A program made the position numbers and the translations under genes. Positions 7,478 through 16,447 of a DNA stretch of 64,000 bases are shown here, piece after piece. The stretch is taken from the NCBI GenBank assembly GCA_030429345.1, contig JAUIFJ010000011.1:70795-134794 (forward strand). The letters are read 5' to 3'. The notes under the pieces are model-generated. The model was not told the origin of the DNA. It saw nothing but the letters and a program-made list of their open reading frames with translations, and did not search any database. Numbering within the stretch: the first letter of the stretch is position 1; each line of letters opens with the position of its first letter. This DNA comes from a bacterium (lineage in GTDB: Bacteria; CAIWAD01).

Positions 7478-8939
7478 GGCCGGGGCATCCCGCCTGGCTG
7501 CCCTGGAGGGCGTGATCCGGAACCGGCTCCCGGCCGGACATGCCTGGGCCGCGCCGCGCGAGGAGGGGCCGCGCTTGTGCACGGATCACCGCCATGCCCG
7601 CCCCGGCGATCTCTTCGTCGCCGTGCGCGGCGAGCGCTTCGACGGCCACCGGGTCGTGGACGGGCTGCGCGCCCGCGGAGTCCAATGCGTGATCCAGCAG
7701 GGGGAAGCGGCTTCTGAGGCCGAGCTGGTCGTTTCCGACAGCAGGGCCTGGCTGGCCCGGGCGGCGGAACTGCTGGAAGGGGATCCCAGCCGCTCGCTGC
7801 GCCTCTACGCGTTTACCGGAACCAACGGCAAGACGACCACGGCCTGGATCCTGCAGCACCTGCTGCTGCGGGAAGACCCCCGCGCCGGTTTGTGTGGCAC
7901 GCTGGGCATGAGGATCGGCGACAGTCCCCTGGAAAAGGGATCGCTGACGACTCCTCCGGCCTGGGAGTTGAGCGGCTTCTGCGCCGATGTCGTACGGCAG
8001 GGCGGGCGGTCGCTCGTGCTGGAGGCCTCGAGTCACGCCATCGACCAGCGCAGGCTGCATGGCCTTCATGTATACGCAGCGGCCTTCCTGAACCTGGCTC
8101 CCGAACACCTGGACTACCACGGGGACATGGACCGGTACTTCCGCTGCAAGGCCGGCTTCCTGCAACGCGAGGAACTGCAGCTGCGCGTCGTGCTCTGCGA
8201 GGATGACTGGGGCCGCCGCCTGGCGCAGACGCCGGGCTATTCCTGGACCCGGGTGGGCGGGAATCCGGATTGCCGCTGGCAGCTTCTCCTGCGGGAATCC
8301 AGCGAACACGGGCAACGGATGCGTCTGCGCGGACCGCAGGGAGAAGAAGACTACACCCTGCCCCTGCCGGGCGTCTACAATGCGCAGAATGCCCTTGCGG
8401 CCATCGTCTTGGCGCGTGAAAGCGGTTTGTCCCGTGAAGCTGTCCGCGATTCCCTTGGGACCCTGCCTCTTGTTCCCGGGCGGATGGAGCTATTGCGCGC
8501 CCCGGGTCGGCCGACCGTGGTCATCGACTACGCGCATACGCCGGACGGCTATCGGGCCTGCCTGCAGAGCCTGGCCGAGTGGCACAAAGGGCCGCTGACC
8601 TGCCTCTTCGGCTGCGGCGGCGAACGCGATCGCGAAAAGCGCCCCGAGATGGTGCGCGCCGCGGCCGAGCACGCCGGCCAGCTGGTGTTTTGCCTGGACA
8701 ATCCACGGGGGGAGGATCCGGAGCAGATCTTCAGGGACATGCAGGCCGGTCTCGATTCGCGTATACAGGCCCGGCGCGTGGACGACCGGCGGGAAGCCAT
8801 CCGCTGGGCGATCGGGAACACGCCCGCCGAGGGCCTTGTGGTCCTTTTGGGGAAGGGACATGAACGCTACCAGCTCATCGGGAAGGAACGCCTGCCCTTC
8901 GATGAGCCGGCCATCGTGCGCGAGGTCTTCGATGGCTGA
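7470..8939 (+). CDS. murE: MurE, UDP-MurNAc-L-Ala-D-Glu:meso-DAP ligase
   Basis: A 489-residue Mur ligase that adds the third amino acid of the peptidoglycan stem peptide in the cytoplasm. The ATP-binding loop GTNGKTTT lies at residues 117-124. The motif DNPRGEDP begins at residue 410; the DNPR sequence is the hallmark of MurE enzymes that select meso-diaminopimelate rather than lysine, so the peptidoglycan is predicted to be of the mDAP type. The start is GTG 7470 inside the end of the preceding gene. The stop overlaps murD. Between murE and murD one usually finds murF and mraY in dcw clusters; both are absent here. Confidence 0.95.
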   Translation: MPRAGASRLAALEGVIRNRLPAGHAWAAPREEGPRLCTDHRHARPGDLFVAVRGERFDGHRVVDGLRARGVQCVIQQGEAASEAELVVSDSRAWLARAAELLEGDPSRSLRLYAFTGTNGKTTTAWILQHLLLREDPRAGLCGTLGMRIGDSPLEKGSLTTPPAWELSGFCADVVRQGGRSLVLEASSHAIDQRRLHGLHVYAAAFLNLAPEHLDYHGDMDRYFRCKAGFLQREELQLRVVLCEDDWGRRLAQTPGYSWTRVGGNPDCRWQLLLRESSEHGQRMRLRGPQGEEDYTLPLPGVYNAQNALAAIVLARESGLSREAVRDSLGTLPLVPGRMELLRAPGRPTVVIDYAHTPDGYRACLQSLAEWHKGPLTCLFGCGGERDREKRPEMVRAAAEHAGQLVFCLDNPRGEDPEQIFRDMQAGLDSRIQARRVDDRREAIRWAIGNTPAEGLVVLLGKGHERYQLIGKERLPFDEPAIVREVFDG

Positions 8940-10260
8940 GCGGATCCTGCTCATCGGCAGTGGCCTCAGCGCCATGGCCGCCGCCCGCCTGGCCCGCAGC
9001 CGACAGGCGGAGGTCGCGCTCTGCGACGACAGGGATCTCCGCGAGGAGCGCAAGGGTGAATTGCGGGAGCTGGGTGTCACCGTTCTCGCGCCGGCGCAGG
9101 CTGCCGCTTTCCTGGAGGAAGACGGCACGGTCCTGCCCAGCCCGGCAGTGCCCATGTCGCACGGAATCCTGAAGGAAGCCCGCCGCCTGGGGCGACGTAT
9201 ACAAAGCGAGATCTCCTACTCCCGTTCCTTCTTCGACGGCCGCCTGACCGGAATCACGGGAAGCAACGGGAAGTCGACGGTCACGGCGCTGACGGCGCAT
9301 GTGCTGCAGCAGGCCGGGCGGAAGGCGGAAGCCGGGGGCAACATCGGCCTGCCCTTCGCGGAACTCGCCTTGCGGACTCCCCCGGTGGAACACGCCGTGC
9401 TGGAGCTCAGCAGCTACCAGCTCGAGACCACCGACGAGCTGCAGGCCGACTGCGCCCTGCTGCTCAACCTGAGTCCGGACCACCTGGAGCGGCACGGCAG
9501 CCTGGAAGCCTACGGGAAGGCCAAGCTGAGACTGGCGGAGCAGCTCCGGCCGGACGGCTGCCTGGTGCTGGGACGTGATGCCGCCTTTTTCGCCGAAGGG
9601 ACGAAGGGGCTGAAGCGGCGGCGCCTGTTCTTCGGCCGAAGCCCGGACTGCGCCATCTGGCGCGAGGGCTCCGTGATCCATTTTCCGGAAGCCGGCCTGA
9701 AGGACTGGCTGCGCGAAGAGGACCTGATCCTTCGCGGATCACACAATCTGGACAACGCCATGGCGGCGGCATTGGCCTGCTTCTGCGCGGGACTTGGAGC
9801 GGAAGAGACGGCGCGCGGGCTGTCCACCTTCCATCCCCTGGCGCACAGGCTGGAACCGGTGGCGAGTCGGCATCCCGCGCACTGGATCAACGACAGCAAG
9901 GCGACCAATGTAGACGCCGGCCGCATGGCGATTCTCAGCGTGCGGACGGGAGGGCTGTGGCTACTTGCAGGCGGAGAAGCCAAGGGCCCCGATTTCAGCC
10001 TGGTCCGTGATTGCCTGCAGGGGCGGGGCGCCCGGGTGATCTGCTACGGGAGGCATCGCGACTGGATCCGCGAGGGCCTGTCTTCGGTGGCTGAAGTCCG
10101 CTGTCTCGAGACCCTCGAAGAGGCTGTCGCACAGGCGGCGCGAGAGGCGGGAGCGGGGGACACGGTGCTCTTCAGTCCGCTCTGCGCCAGCTTCGACCAG
10201 TACCGGAATTTCGTAGAACGAGGAGAGCATTTCCGCCGGCTAGTGGAGGAGCTGCAATGA
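8932..10260 (+). CDS. murD: MurD, UDP-MurNAc-L-Ala:D-Glu ligase
   Basis: A 442-residue Mur ligase that adds D-glutamate to UDP-MurNAc-L-alanine. The N-terminal Rossmann-like UDP-binding region (ILLIGSGLSA) is followed by the P-loop GSNGKST at 110-116, the LSSYQLE segment, the NLSPDHLERHG motif and the C-terminal INDSKATN motif diagnostic of MurD. ATG 8932 was chosen because it overlaps the murE stop and begins directly at the Rossmann strand. Murl follows with an ATGA overlap, so D-Glu production and its use are encoded side by side. Confidence 0.96.
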   Translation: MAERILLIGSGLSAMAAARLARSRQAEVALCDDRDLREERKGELRELGVTVLAPAQAAAFLEEDGTVLPSPAVPMSHGILKEARRLGRRIQSEISYSRSFFDGRLTGITGSNGKSTVTALTAHVLQQAGRKAEAGGNIGLPFAELALRTPPVEHAVLELSSYQLETTDELQADCALLLNLSPDHLERHGSLEAYGKAKLRLAEQLRPDGCLVLGRDAAFFAEGTKGLKRRRLFFGRSPDCAIWREGSVIHFPEAGLKDWLREEDLILRGSHNLDNAMAAALACFCAGLGAEETARGLSTFHPLAHRLEPVASRHPAHWINDSKATNVDAGRMAILSVRTGGLWLLAGGEAKGPDFSLVRDCLQGRGARVICYGRHRDWIREGLSSVAEVRCLETLEEAVAQAAREAGAGDTVLFSPLCASFDQYRNFVERGEHFRRLVEELQ

Positions 10261-11087
10261 GCCCGAAGGAACGCAGCGCGCCGATCGGCGTCTTCGATTC
10301 CGGCGTCGGCGGCTTGACCGTCCTGGGCGGACTGCGCGCGGTCCTGCCGGGAGAGGACCTGATCTACTTCGGGGACACGGCGCGGATTCCCTGGGGGATC
10401 AAAAGCCCGCAGGTTGTCACACAGTTCAGTCGCGAAATCTGCCGCTTCCTGGAGCGCAAGGGCGTCAAGGCGATCGTCGTCGCCTGCAACACGGCCAGTG
10501 CCGCGGCGCTGCCCGTGCTCGAGCAGGAGCTCTCGCTGCCGATCCTGGGCGTGGTCCGCGCCGGCGCGCGCCATGCGGCCCAGGTGACCCGCACGCGCCG
10601 CATTGCCGTGCTGGGAACGGAAGCCACCATTCGCAGCCGGGCCTACCATCGGGCCATCGAGGCCATCGACCCCGGCCTGCGGATTCTCGGCCGCGCCTGC
10701 CCGCTCTTCGTCCCCATGGTGGAGGAAGGGATTGTCGACGGCCCGCTGGCGGAAGGGATTGTCGAGCACTACCTGGGCGACCTGCGCGGCGAGGAGGTCG
10801 ATACCATCGTGCTGGGATGCACGCACTATCCGCTGCTTGCCGATGTGATCCGCAAGGTGCTCGGCGGCGACCTGCAGGTGGCGGACGCGGCGCGCACCGC
10901 GGCCATGGAACTGAAGGATCTCCTGGAAGAACAGGATCTGCTGAACCCGAGCCTCGGCCCGCCGAGCGAGCAGTTCTTCTTCAGCGACCGGACCCCGGCC
11001 TTCCAGCGCCTGGCGCGGCTGATCCTGCCGGGCATTCCGGAGGACATGGAACGCGTGGATGTCGAAAGCGAGGACTTTCGTTCCTGA
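10257..11087 (+). CDS. murI: MurI, glutamate racemase
   Basis: A 276-residue cofactor-independent racemase that converts L-glutamate to D-glutamate for peptidoglycan. The N-terminal GVFDSGVGGLTV segment, the first catalytic cysteine C77 (in VACNTASA) and the second C188 (in LGCTHYPLL) are all present and correctly spaced. Its ATG overlaps the stop of murD, whose substrate it makes, implying co-translation. The length is normal for the family. Confidence 0.96.
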   Translation: MSPKERSAPIGVFDSGVGGLTVLGGLRAVLPGEDLIYFGDTARIPWGIKSPQVVTQFSREICRFLERKGVKAIVVACNTASAAALPVLEQELSLPILGVVRAGARHAAQVTRTRRIAVLGTEATIRSRAYHRAIEAIDPGLRILGRACPLFVPMVEEGIVDGPLAEGIVEHYLGDLRGEEVDTIVLGCTHYPLLADVIRKVLGGDLQVADAARTAAMELKDLLEEQDLLNPSLGPPSEQFFFSDRTPAFQRLARLILPGIPEDMERVDVESEDFRS

Positions 11088-11124
11088 ATGTAGCACAACC
11101 CGAAGTGGACGGGAGGAGAAGACC

Positions 11125-11589
11125 ATGCGCATCGATCTCGACACGGAAGAGTACCGGCGCCTGCTGCAGCTGGCGGCCCTGGGTGCCTGGATGCTGGAAA
11201 GCGGACACGAGGAGCCGCGACCCGAACACGAGGCTTTCGTCAAGGTCCTGCAGGACCTCTACCGCGAAGCCTCCGCGGCGGGCTGCGGGGAATGGATCGA
11301 GGAGGAGGACGGCCAGTACTTTGAGTCGGCAAGGCTGGAGGAGTGGATGGCCACGCGCATCCAGGACTACGACAACTACATCTTCTGGGATGAGCTGGTT
11401 CTGCGCATGGCCGATCGCGACTACGAAGAGGCCGGCGGCATCGACTGGATCGACGGCCTGGGAGAAGTGGAACGCATCGAGGAACAGATGCCCCTCGAGG
11501 AGCGCTGGTGGGAAGAGTTCTCCAGTTTCGGCCTGGACCGGCTGGTCGTCGACGAATCCCGCAAGGCGCGTGATCCAAAGAAAGGCTGA
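11125..11589 (+). CDS. Hypothetical acidic protein, 154 aa
   Basis: I do not recognise a family. A strong GGAGGAGA ribosome-binding site precedes ATG 11125, which is preferred over an upstream in-frame start that lacks one. The protein is strongly acidic and rich in Glu, Asp, Trp and Tyr, with no signal peptide or membrane helix and a predicted mostly helical fold. It sits 37 bp after murI and 5 bp before a nucleoside-kinase-like gene, so it probably belongs to the same operon. Nothing in the sequence indicates a catalytic site. Confidence 0.7.
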   Translation: MRIDLDTEEYRRLLQLAALGAWMLESGHEEPRPEHEAFVKVLQDLYREASAAGCGEWIEEEDGQYFESARLEEWMATRIQDYDNYIFWDELVLRMADRDYEEAGGIDWIDGLGEVERIEEQMPLEERWWEEFSSFGLDRLVVDESRKARDPKKG

Positions 11590-11594
11590 GCGCC

Positions 11595-12266
11595 GTGGCC
11601 GGCAAACTCTGTCCGAAACTGATCCTGGAAGGCACGCGTCTCACGCGCAAGACGGAACTGGCCTTCGCGCTCAACGAGCACGAGCGGATCACCGGCCGCC
11701 GCGCCTACCGCTATCACACCCCGCTGGTCAGCGGAGAGTGGTGCGGCTTCACCAACGCGCCCTGGGGCCGCGGCCTGCTCAACTACCTGCCCGAAGAGGA
11801 AGCCCTGGCCCTGAGCGCCTACGAGGCCTGGCTGAACCTCTTCGCCCACATGCGCTACTACTCCTGGATCGTCGACCGTTTCCACCTGTCGACGATGCTG
11901 GTGCAACAGGACCTGCACGGACACGCGCCGGACTTCTCGACACTGGAGGAGCGGCTGGTCGAACTGGGATTCCGGCTGGTGCTATGTACACGGCGCGAGG
12001 AGACCTTTCCGCAAGCGCTGGCCGAGCGCCTGGCCATCAGTGGAAATCCCTCCCAGTACGATGGCTTCGAAGGCTATCTGCGCGAACAGGAGCGCTTCCG
12101 CGACCTGGCGCGGAATTCCAGGCTGCCGCAGCTCGAGCTGGATGTGAGCGATGCCAGCCTCGACGAGTTGTGTCACAGCGTCGCCGACTGGCTGGAAGCC
12201 GATGGCGGCCTGACCCTGCCGGGCGAAAGGGTGCAGCTGGGACCGAAGGGCCCCCATGCCTGCTGA
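11595..12266 (+). CDS. P-loop nucleoside/nucleotide kinase-like protein with a degenerate P-loop
   Basis: The 223-residue product has the layout of thymidylate or deoxynucleoside kinases: an N-terminal strand leading to a loop, LILEGTRLTRKTEL at residues 8-21, and a DR motif in YYSWIVDRFHLST near residue 92-98, matching the DR[SH] motif of this fold. The expected GxxGxGKS/T loop reads EGTRLTRKT here, so the central glycines are lost while the Lys-Thr pair remains. Activity is therefore uncertain. The start is GTG 11595, just after the preceding stop. Its proximity to murI does not suggest a clear pathway. Confidence 0.6.
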   Translation: MAGKLCPKLILEGTRLTRKTELAFALNEHERITGRRAYRYHTPLVSGEWCGFTNAPWGRGLLNYLPEEEALALSAYEAWLNLFAHMRYYSWIVDRFHLSTMLVQQDLHGHAPDFSTLEERLVELGFRLVLCTRREETFPQALAERLAISGNPSQYDGFEGYLREQERFRDLARNSRLPQLELDVSDASLDELCHSVADWLEADGGLTLPGERVQLGPKGPHAC

Positions 12267-12290
12267 GCTCGTCGTGAACCGGAGATGCCC

Positions 12291-13442
12291 ATGAATACAG
12301 GCGCCCTGCTTTCCCGTCTGCAGAGACAGTGCATCGAGGACTTTCGCCGGGCAGAGGCGCTCTCCGCCGAGCAGGCGCGGACCCTGTCGGAGCTCGGTCA
12401 AAGGGAGAGTTTCGCCTTCCAGCGACTTCGAGTCGCGGGTGTAATACGGGAGTGCGGTGGCGGACGCTTCTACCTGGTCGAAGAGCGCGTCAGCCAGTGG
12501 AAATGGCGCCGCCGCCTCCGCGTGCTGTTCGCCGTGCTGCTGGCGCTGGGCATTCTGGCTGTGTCACGGATCGCGCGGGGACAGCAGCAGGCGGATCCGG
12601 AGTTCCGTCCCGCCGAGCGTGTCCCGCGCTACGCGGACAACGGGCCCCGAGTCCTGATCGACGAAGCGCATCACAACTTCCACACGGCGAGTGGCCGCTA
12701 CCGGCCGTTCGCCCGCGTCCTGCAGAGTGACGGATACCGTGTGGAAGCCTGGCGAGGCCCCCTCCAAGGGGACAGCCTGGCGGAGGCGGATGTCCTCGTC
12801 CTCGCCAACGCGCTCCACGAAAGCAATGCGCAGGACTGGAGCCTGCCGAATCCTTCGGCCTTCACGCGGGAGGAGATCGTCGAGCTGCGCCGGTGGATCG
12901 AAGAGGGAGGATCGCTCCTGCTGATCGCGGATCACATGCCCTTTGCCGGGGCAGCGGCGGAGCTGGCGGCGGCTTTCGGTTTCGCATTCCACAATGGCTT
13001 TGCCATCGACAGCACGAGCGGCGGGCGCGAGCTGTTCTCGAGGAACGACGGAAGCCTGCTGGATCACGCCCTGACGACAGGGGGTCCGGGGTTCGAGCGC
13101 ATCGACTCCCTGCGCACCTTCACCGGGCAGGCCTTTCATGCGCCTCCGCAGGCGCAGGTGCTGTTGCGCCTGCGCGCGCCCTTCCTCAGCCTGCTGCCGG
13201 AACGCCCCTGGGCATTCGAAGAGAACACGCCGGCCGTGAATGCAGCCGGCTGGTCGCAGGGGGCGCTGCTGGAGATCGGTCAGGGCCGCGTCGCGGTCTT
13301 CGGAGAGGCGGCCATGTTCACGGCCCAGTACCTTGCCGAGCATCAACTCTGGTTCGGCATGGGCTCACCCGGCGCGGAGCAGAACGAGGCCTTCCTGCTC
13401 AATGTGATGCACTGGCTCAGCGGGGACGACCCTCGCCCCTAG
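12291..13442 (+). CDS. DUF4350-like membrane-anchored protein
   Basis: This 383-residue protein has a cytoplasmic N-terminus of about 75 residues containing a winged-helix-like helical stretch, one membrane helix (about 80-96), and a larger outer domain. That domain begins VLIDEAHHNFH and contains DVLVLAN, a WIEEGGSLLLIADH segment and a C-terminal GRVAVFGEAAMFT segment, the pattern of the glutamine-amidotransferase-like DUF4350 fold, which often lacks catalytic residues. ATG 12291 is preferred over 12285 because GGAG lies six bases before it. The gene converges on uspA with a 4-bp overlap. Its role is unknown. Confidence 0.65.
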   Translation: MNTGALLSRLQRQCIEDFRRAEALSAEQARTLSELGQRESFAFQRLRVAGVIRECGGGRFYLVEERVSQWKWRRRLRVLFAVLLALGILAVSRIARGQQQADPEFRPAERVPRYADNGPRVLIDEAHHNFHTASGRYRPFARVLQSDGYRVEAWRGPLQGDSLAEADVLVLANALHESNAQDWSLPNPSAFTREEIVELRRWIEEGGSLLLIADHMPFAGAAAELAAAFGFAFHNGFAIDSTSGGRELFSRNDGSLLDHALTTGGPGFERIDSLRTFTGQAFHAPPQAQVLLRLRAPFLSLLPERPWAFEENTPAVNAAGWSQGALLEIGQGRVAVFGEAAMFTAQYLAEHQLWFGMGSPGAEQNEAFLLNVMHWLSGDDPRP

Positions 13443-13951
13443 GTCATCTGGGACATGTCCTGCTTGCCTTCGGGTACCTGCACGACCAGCACGGGGACCG
13501 GGCTTTCGCTGATCACCTGCTGGGTCGAGCTGCCCATCAGCCGTTCGATCATGGTCGCCTGGGCATGGGCGCCCATGACGACGATGTCCGGCTTGTGCTT
13601 TTCGATCTGCTCCAGGATCACCTGGCGCACCTTGCCGCGGATCACGAGGATCCCGGTGATGCGCTCCTTCTGGAAGTGCTCCGCGCTGGCCTTGCGGCAG
13701 AACTCCTCGACCCTCGCGCGCAGACGGTTTTCGGAGAACTGTTCCTGCTCGCTGACCACTTCGCTCAGGCTGCCCTCGCCCGTGTATCCTTCCACGAGCT
13801 TCGTGTCATCCTTGCGGATGCCCTCGATGACGTGCAGCACGATGATCTGCGCGTCCAGGTTGCGCGCCAGGCTGGCCGCCCAGCGGAAGACGTAGGGCGT
13901 GTTCGGTCCCATCTGCGTGCAATACAGGATGGTCTTGAGTTGGGGTAGCAT
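13439..13951 (-). CDS. Universal stress protein (UspA family)
   Basis: A 170-residue Usp domain. The N-terminal ILYCTQMGPNT strand and loop, the VLHVIEG second strand, and the C-terminal nucleotide-binding loop IVVMGAHAQATMIERLMGSS match the family, with alanine in place of the second glycine of the usual G-2x-G-9x-G-S/T motif, so ATP binding is probable but not certain. It is the last gene of the minus-strand TRAP operon, 12 bp after the permease. Usp proteins paired with TRAP transporters (as in TeaD) regulate uptake; that role here is an inference from context. Confidence 0.9.
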   Translation of the reverse strand: MLPQLKTILYCTQMGPNTPYVFRWAASLARNLDAQIIVLHVIEGIRKDDTKLVEGYTGEGSLSEVVSEQEQFSENRLRARVEEFCRKASAEHFQKERITGILVIRGKVRQVILEQIEKHKPDIVVMGAHAQATMIERLMGSSTQQVISESPVPVLVVQVPEGKQDMSQMT

Positions 13952-13963
13952 TCGATATGCCTT

Positions 13964-16372
13964 TCAAGCCCTTGCGGGTTGCAGGTCGTCCCTGCGGTTC
14001 TTGGCCTTCTGCATGATGTATACGGCGGCGACCAGGACCAGTCCCGCGCCGTCCGTCAGGAAGGTCGGCCAGTAGAGCAGAACTGTTCCGACGGCCAGCA
14101 GCGCCCATTCCGGGATTGTCGTACGGCGGATCAGGTAGAACATGGTCAGGGCCGAGAAGGCGAGCGTGCCTAGGAAGGCCGAGAACATGGAGGAGAAGAC
14201 ATCCAGTCGTCGGGCGCGCGTCTCGGCGAAGATGCTTCCGCCTTCGACGAAGTTGCCCTGCATCACGGTCAGTTCCTTGATGATGCCGGCGCGCTGCGCC
14301 TGGACGTCGACCAGGTTGTCGCCGTCGAGCAGGGTGGCCAGCTTGTCTCCCTTGTCGAACTCGTCTCCGACCTGCACGTGGATCTCGGTGACCATGGCCC
14401 CCATGATCTCGTCCTGCACCTCCGGCAGGTGGACAGCCTTGCCTTCCAGCAGGATCGCCGGCGTGAAGGCGAAGAGCAGGGGCATCACATAGAGCAGCTT
14501 GGCGAACTTGAAGGCCGTCCAGCCGGTCTTCCAGGGGTCCGCCCCGGCAATGGCCGCCCCGGCGTAGGCGGCCACACAGACCGGCGGGGTGATGTTCGAG
14601 TCCTGGCTGAACCAGTAGACGATCATGTGGGCCGCGATCAGGACCACGCCCATTTCCATCAGGGGCGGGACGGCGAGCACGGCGGTGATCAGGTAGGCCG
14701 CGGTCACGGGTACGCCCATGCCGAGCACAAGCGAGGCGATGCCGACCAGGAAGATCGCCGGCAGCAGGTGCCCCTGGGCCAGGCTGATGATGATGTCGGA
14801 GAACTTCAGCCCGATGCCCGTCAGCGAGATCGTGCCGACGATCACGCCGATCACGCCGAGAGTCGCTCCAATGATCAGCGTATTACGCGCGCCGGTCTGG
14901 ATCGCTTCCCAGATCTCCTTCGGCCCCATGCGCGTCTCCTTGCGCACCCAGCTCACCGCGATACAGGACAGCGTCGCCCAGAAGGCGGCATTGCCGGGCG
15001 AACGGCCGAGCAGCATCAGCACGGTAATTATCACCAAGGGCATGGCGAAGTACCATTCGCGCTTGAGCACTGTGGTCCAGTGCGGCGCGTTCTCGTCCTG
15101 CAGGCCCTCGATCTTGTGCTTCTTGGCCTCGAAGTGGATCATGCAGAACACGGAGAAGAAGTACAGCATGGCCGGCACGATGGCGATCAGCATGATGTGC
15201 GCGTAGGGGGTTTCCGTGAGCTCCGCCATCAGGAATCCGCCGGCTCCCATGATCGGCGGCATGAACATGCCCCCGATGGAAGCGGAGGGCTCGATGGCGC
15301 CCGCAACGTGCGGCCGGAAGCCGGCACGCTTCATCAACGGAATCGTGAAAGCGCCCGTCGACACGGTGTTGGCGATCGCGCTTCCGGAGACCGAACCGAA
15401 GAGCGCGGAGGCCATGACGGCGACCTTGGCAGGGCCCCCCGCCGACCTGCCCGCGAGTGACATGGGCACGTCGATGAAGAACTTGCCCGCGCCGGATTTC
15501 TGCAGGAAGGCCCCGAAGAAAATGAACAGGATCACATAGGTCGCCAGCACGCTGGCCATGACTCCGAAGACGCCGTTGGTCGTGATGAAGAGCGCCGTGC
15601 AGAGCCGTTCGATGCCGAAGCCCCGGTGGGCGATGATGTCCGGCATGTATGCCCCGAAGTGGGCGTAGAGCAGGAAGCCGACGCCGATCATCGTCATCAC
15701 CCAGCCGAGCACGCGGCGGCAGACTTCCAGGGAGAGCAGGATTCCCAGGATGCTGATCAGCGCGTCCAGGTTGGTCTCGGCCCCCGCGCGGAAGTTCAGG
15801 TTCTCGAATTCGTGGATCCAGTAGTATACCGCTCCGGCCGAGCACAGGGCCAACAGCACATCCGATAGCGTCGGATTGCGCGGCCAGCGGCGACGGGCGA
15901 ACTCGTTGACCAGATGGATCACGGCCGCCGCCGCCAGGGCCAACAGGATCAGCGGCCAGAAGGAGGCGATCGCCGACAGGGTCGCCCCTGCGCCCTCGGC
16001 CGCTCCCACGCCCATCAGGCGTTCGTGGAACACATCCGTGCTTCCGGACTGGAAGATGCCTGCGCAAACGGCAATCACGGCGCCCAGCAGGAAGGGAAGG
16101 GCGTAGCGCACTCCCTTGTGGCCCACCGGGTAGATCAGGAAGACCAGGACATAGGTCAGGAATACGTATACGCCGCGGTGGTACTGGGTGGCCACCGAGG
16201 CGACCCCGGCGGAATAGAAATAGAACAGGACCATGCTCCCGGCCAGGATCGAGACCAGGGCCTTCCAGGAGCCGGTCGCTTCGCGGCCGCTCTTGGCGTC
16301 CTTCTCCAGCAGCGCCTGGAGCTGCTCGTTGTGCTCTTCCTGCTGCCTTGCGTCGGGTTCGTGTTCGCTCAT
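13964..16372 (-). CDS. Fused TRAP transporter permease (4TM/12TM) with C-terminal lipoyl-like barrel
   Basis: An 802-residue inner-membrane permease of the TAXI-TRAP type in which the small (DctQ-like) and large (DctM-like) subunits are fused. Membrane segments run from about residue 40 to 640; FIDVPMSLAGRSAGGPAKVAV and GSGSAIANTVSTGAFTIPLM are typical DctM-like sequences. It would import an organic acid or amino acid with a cation gradient together with the binding protein encoded upstream. Unusually, residues about 650-717 read like a biotinyl/lipoyl barrel-sandwich domain (VGDEFDKGDKLATL, then GIIKELTVMQGNFVEGG), but the position of the modifiable lysine holds no Lys. Two further membrane helices follow. 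The substrate is unknown. Confidence 0.9.
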   Translation of the reverse strand: MSEHEPDARQQEEHNEQLQALLEKDAKSGREATGSWKALVSILAGSMVLFYFYSAGVASVATQYHRGVYVFLTYVLVFLIYPVGHKGVRYALPFLLGAVIAVCAGIFQSGSTDVFHERLMGVGAAEGAGATLSAIASFWPLILLALAAAAVIHLVNEFARRRWPRNPTLSDVLLALCSAGAVYYWIHEFENLNFRAGAETNLDALISILGILLSLEVCRRVLGWVMTMIGVGFLLYAHFGAYMPDIIAHRGFGIERLCTALFITTNGVFGVMASVLATYVILFIFFGAFLQKSGAGKFFIDVPMSLAGRSAGGPAKVAVMASALFGSVSGSAIANTVSTGAFTIPLMKRAGFRPHVAGAIEPSASIGGMFMPPIMGAGGFLMAELTETPYAHIMLIAIVPAMLYFFSVFCMIHFEAKKHKIEGLQDENAPHWTTVLKREWYFAMPLVIITVLMLLGRSPGNAAFWATLSCIAVSWVRKETRMGPKEIWEAIQTGARNTLIIGATLGVIGVIVGTISLTGIGLKFSDIIISLAQGHLLPAIFLVGIASLVLGMGVPVTAAYLITAVLAVPPLMEMGVVLIAAHMIVYWFSQDSNITPPVCVAAYAGAAIAGADPWKTGWTAFKFAKLLYVMPLLFAFTPAILLEGKAVHLPEVQDEIMGAMVTEIHVQVGDEFDKGDKLATLLDGDNLVDVQAQRAGIIKELTVMQGNFVEGGSIFAETRARRLDVFSSMFSAFLGTLAFSALTMFYLIRRTTIPEWALLAVGTVLLYWPTFLTDGAGLVLVAAVYIMQKAKNRRDDLQPARA

Positions 16373-16400
16373 GGACTCTCCCGGGATTCCCTGGAAAGAA

Positions 16401-16425
16401 CCGCCGGGATCCGGGATCCCGGCGG
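16401..16425 (-). terminator. Intercistronic hairpin between TRAP binding protein and permease
   Basis: An 11-bp perfect inverted repeat (CCGCCGGGATC and GATCCCGGCGG) has a 3-nt loop. In the minus-strand transcript it lies between the stop of the binding-protein gene (16448) and the permease start (16372), followed by a short T-rich run (TTCTTT). Such hairpins act as partial terminators or mRNA stabilisers that let the binding protein be made in excess. The effect here is inferred. Confidence 0.65.
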
Positions 16426-16447
16426 CTTTGCTGATTGTGCCCGGAGA

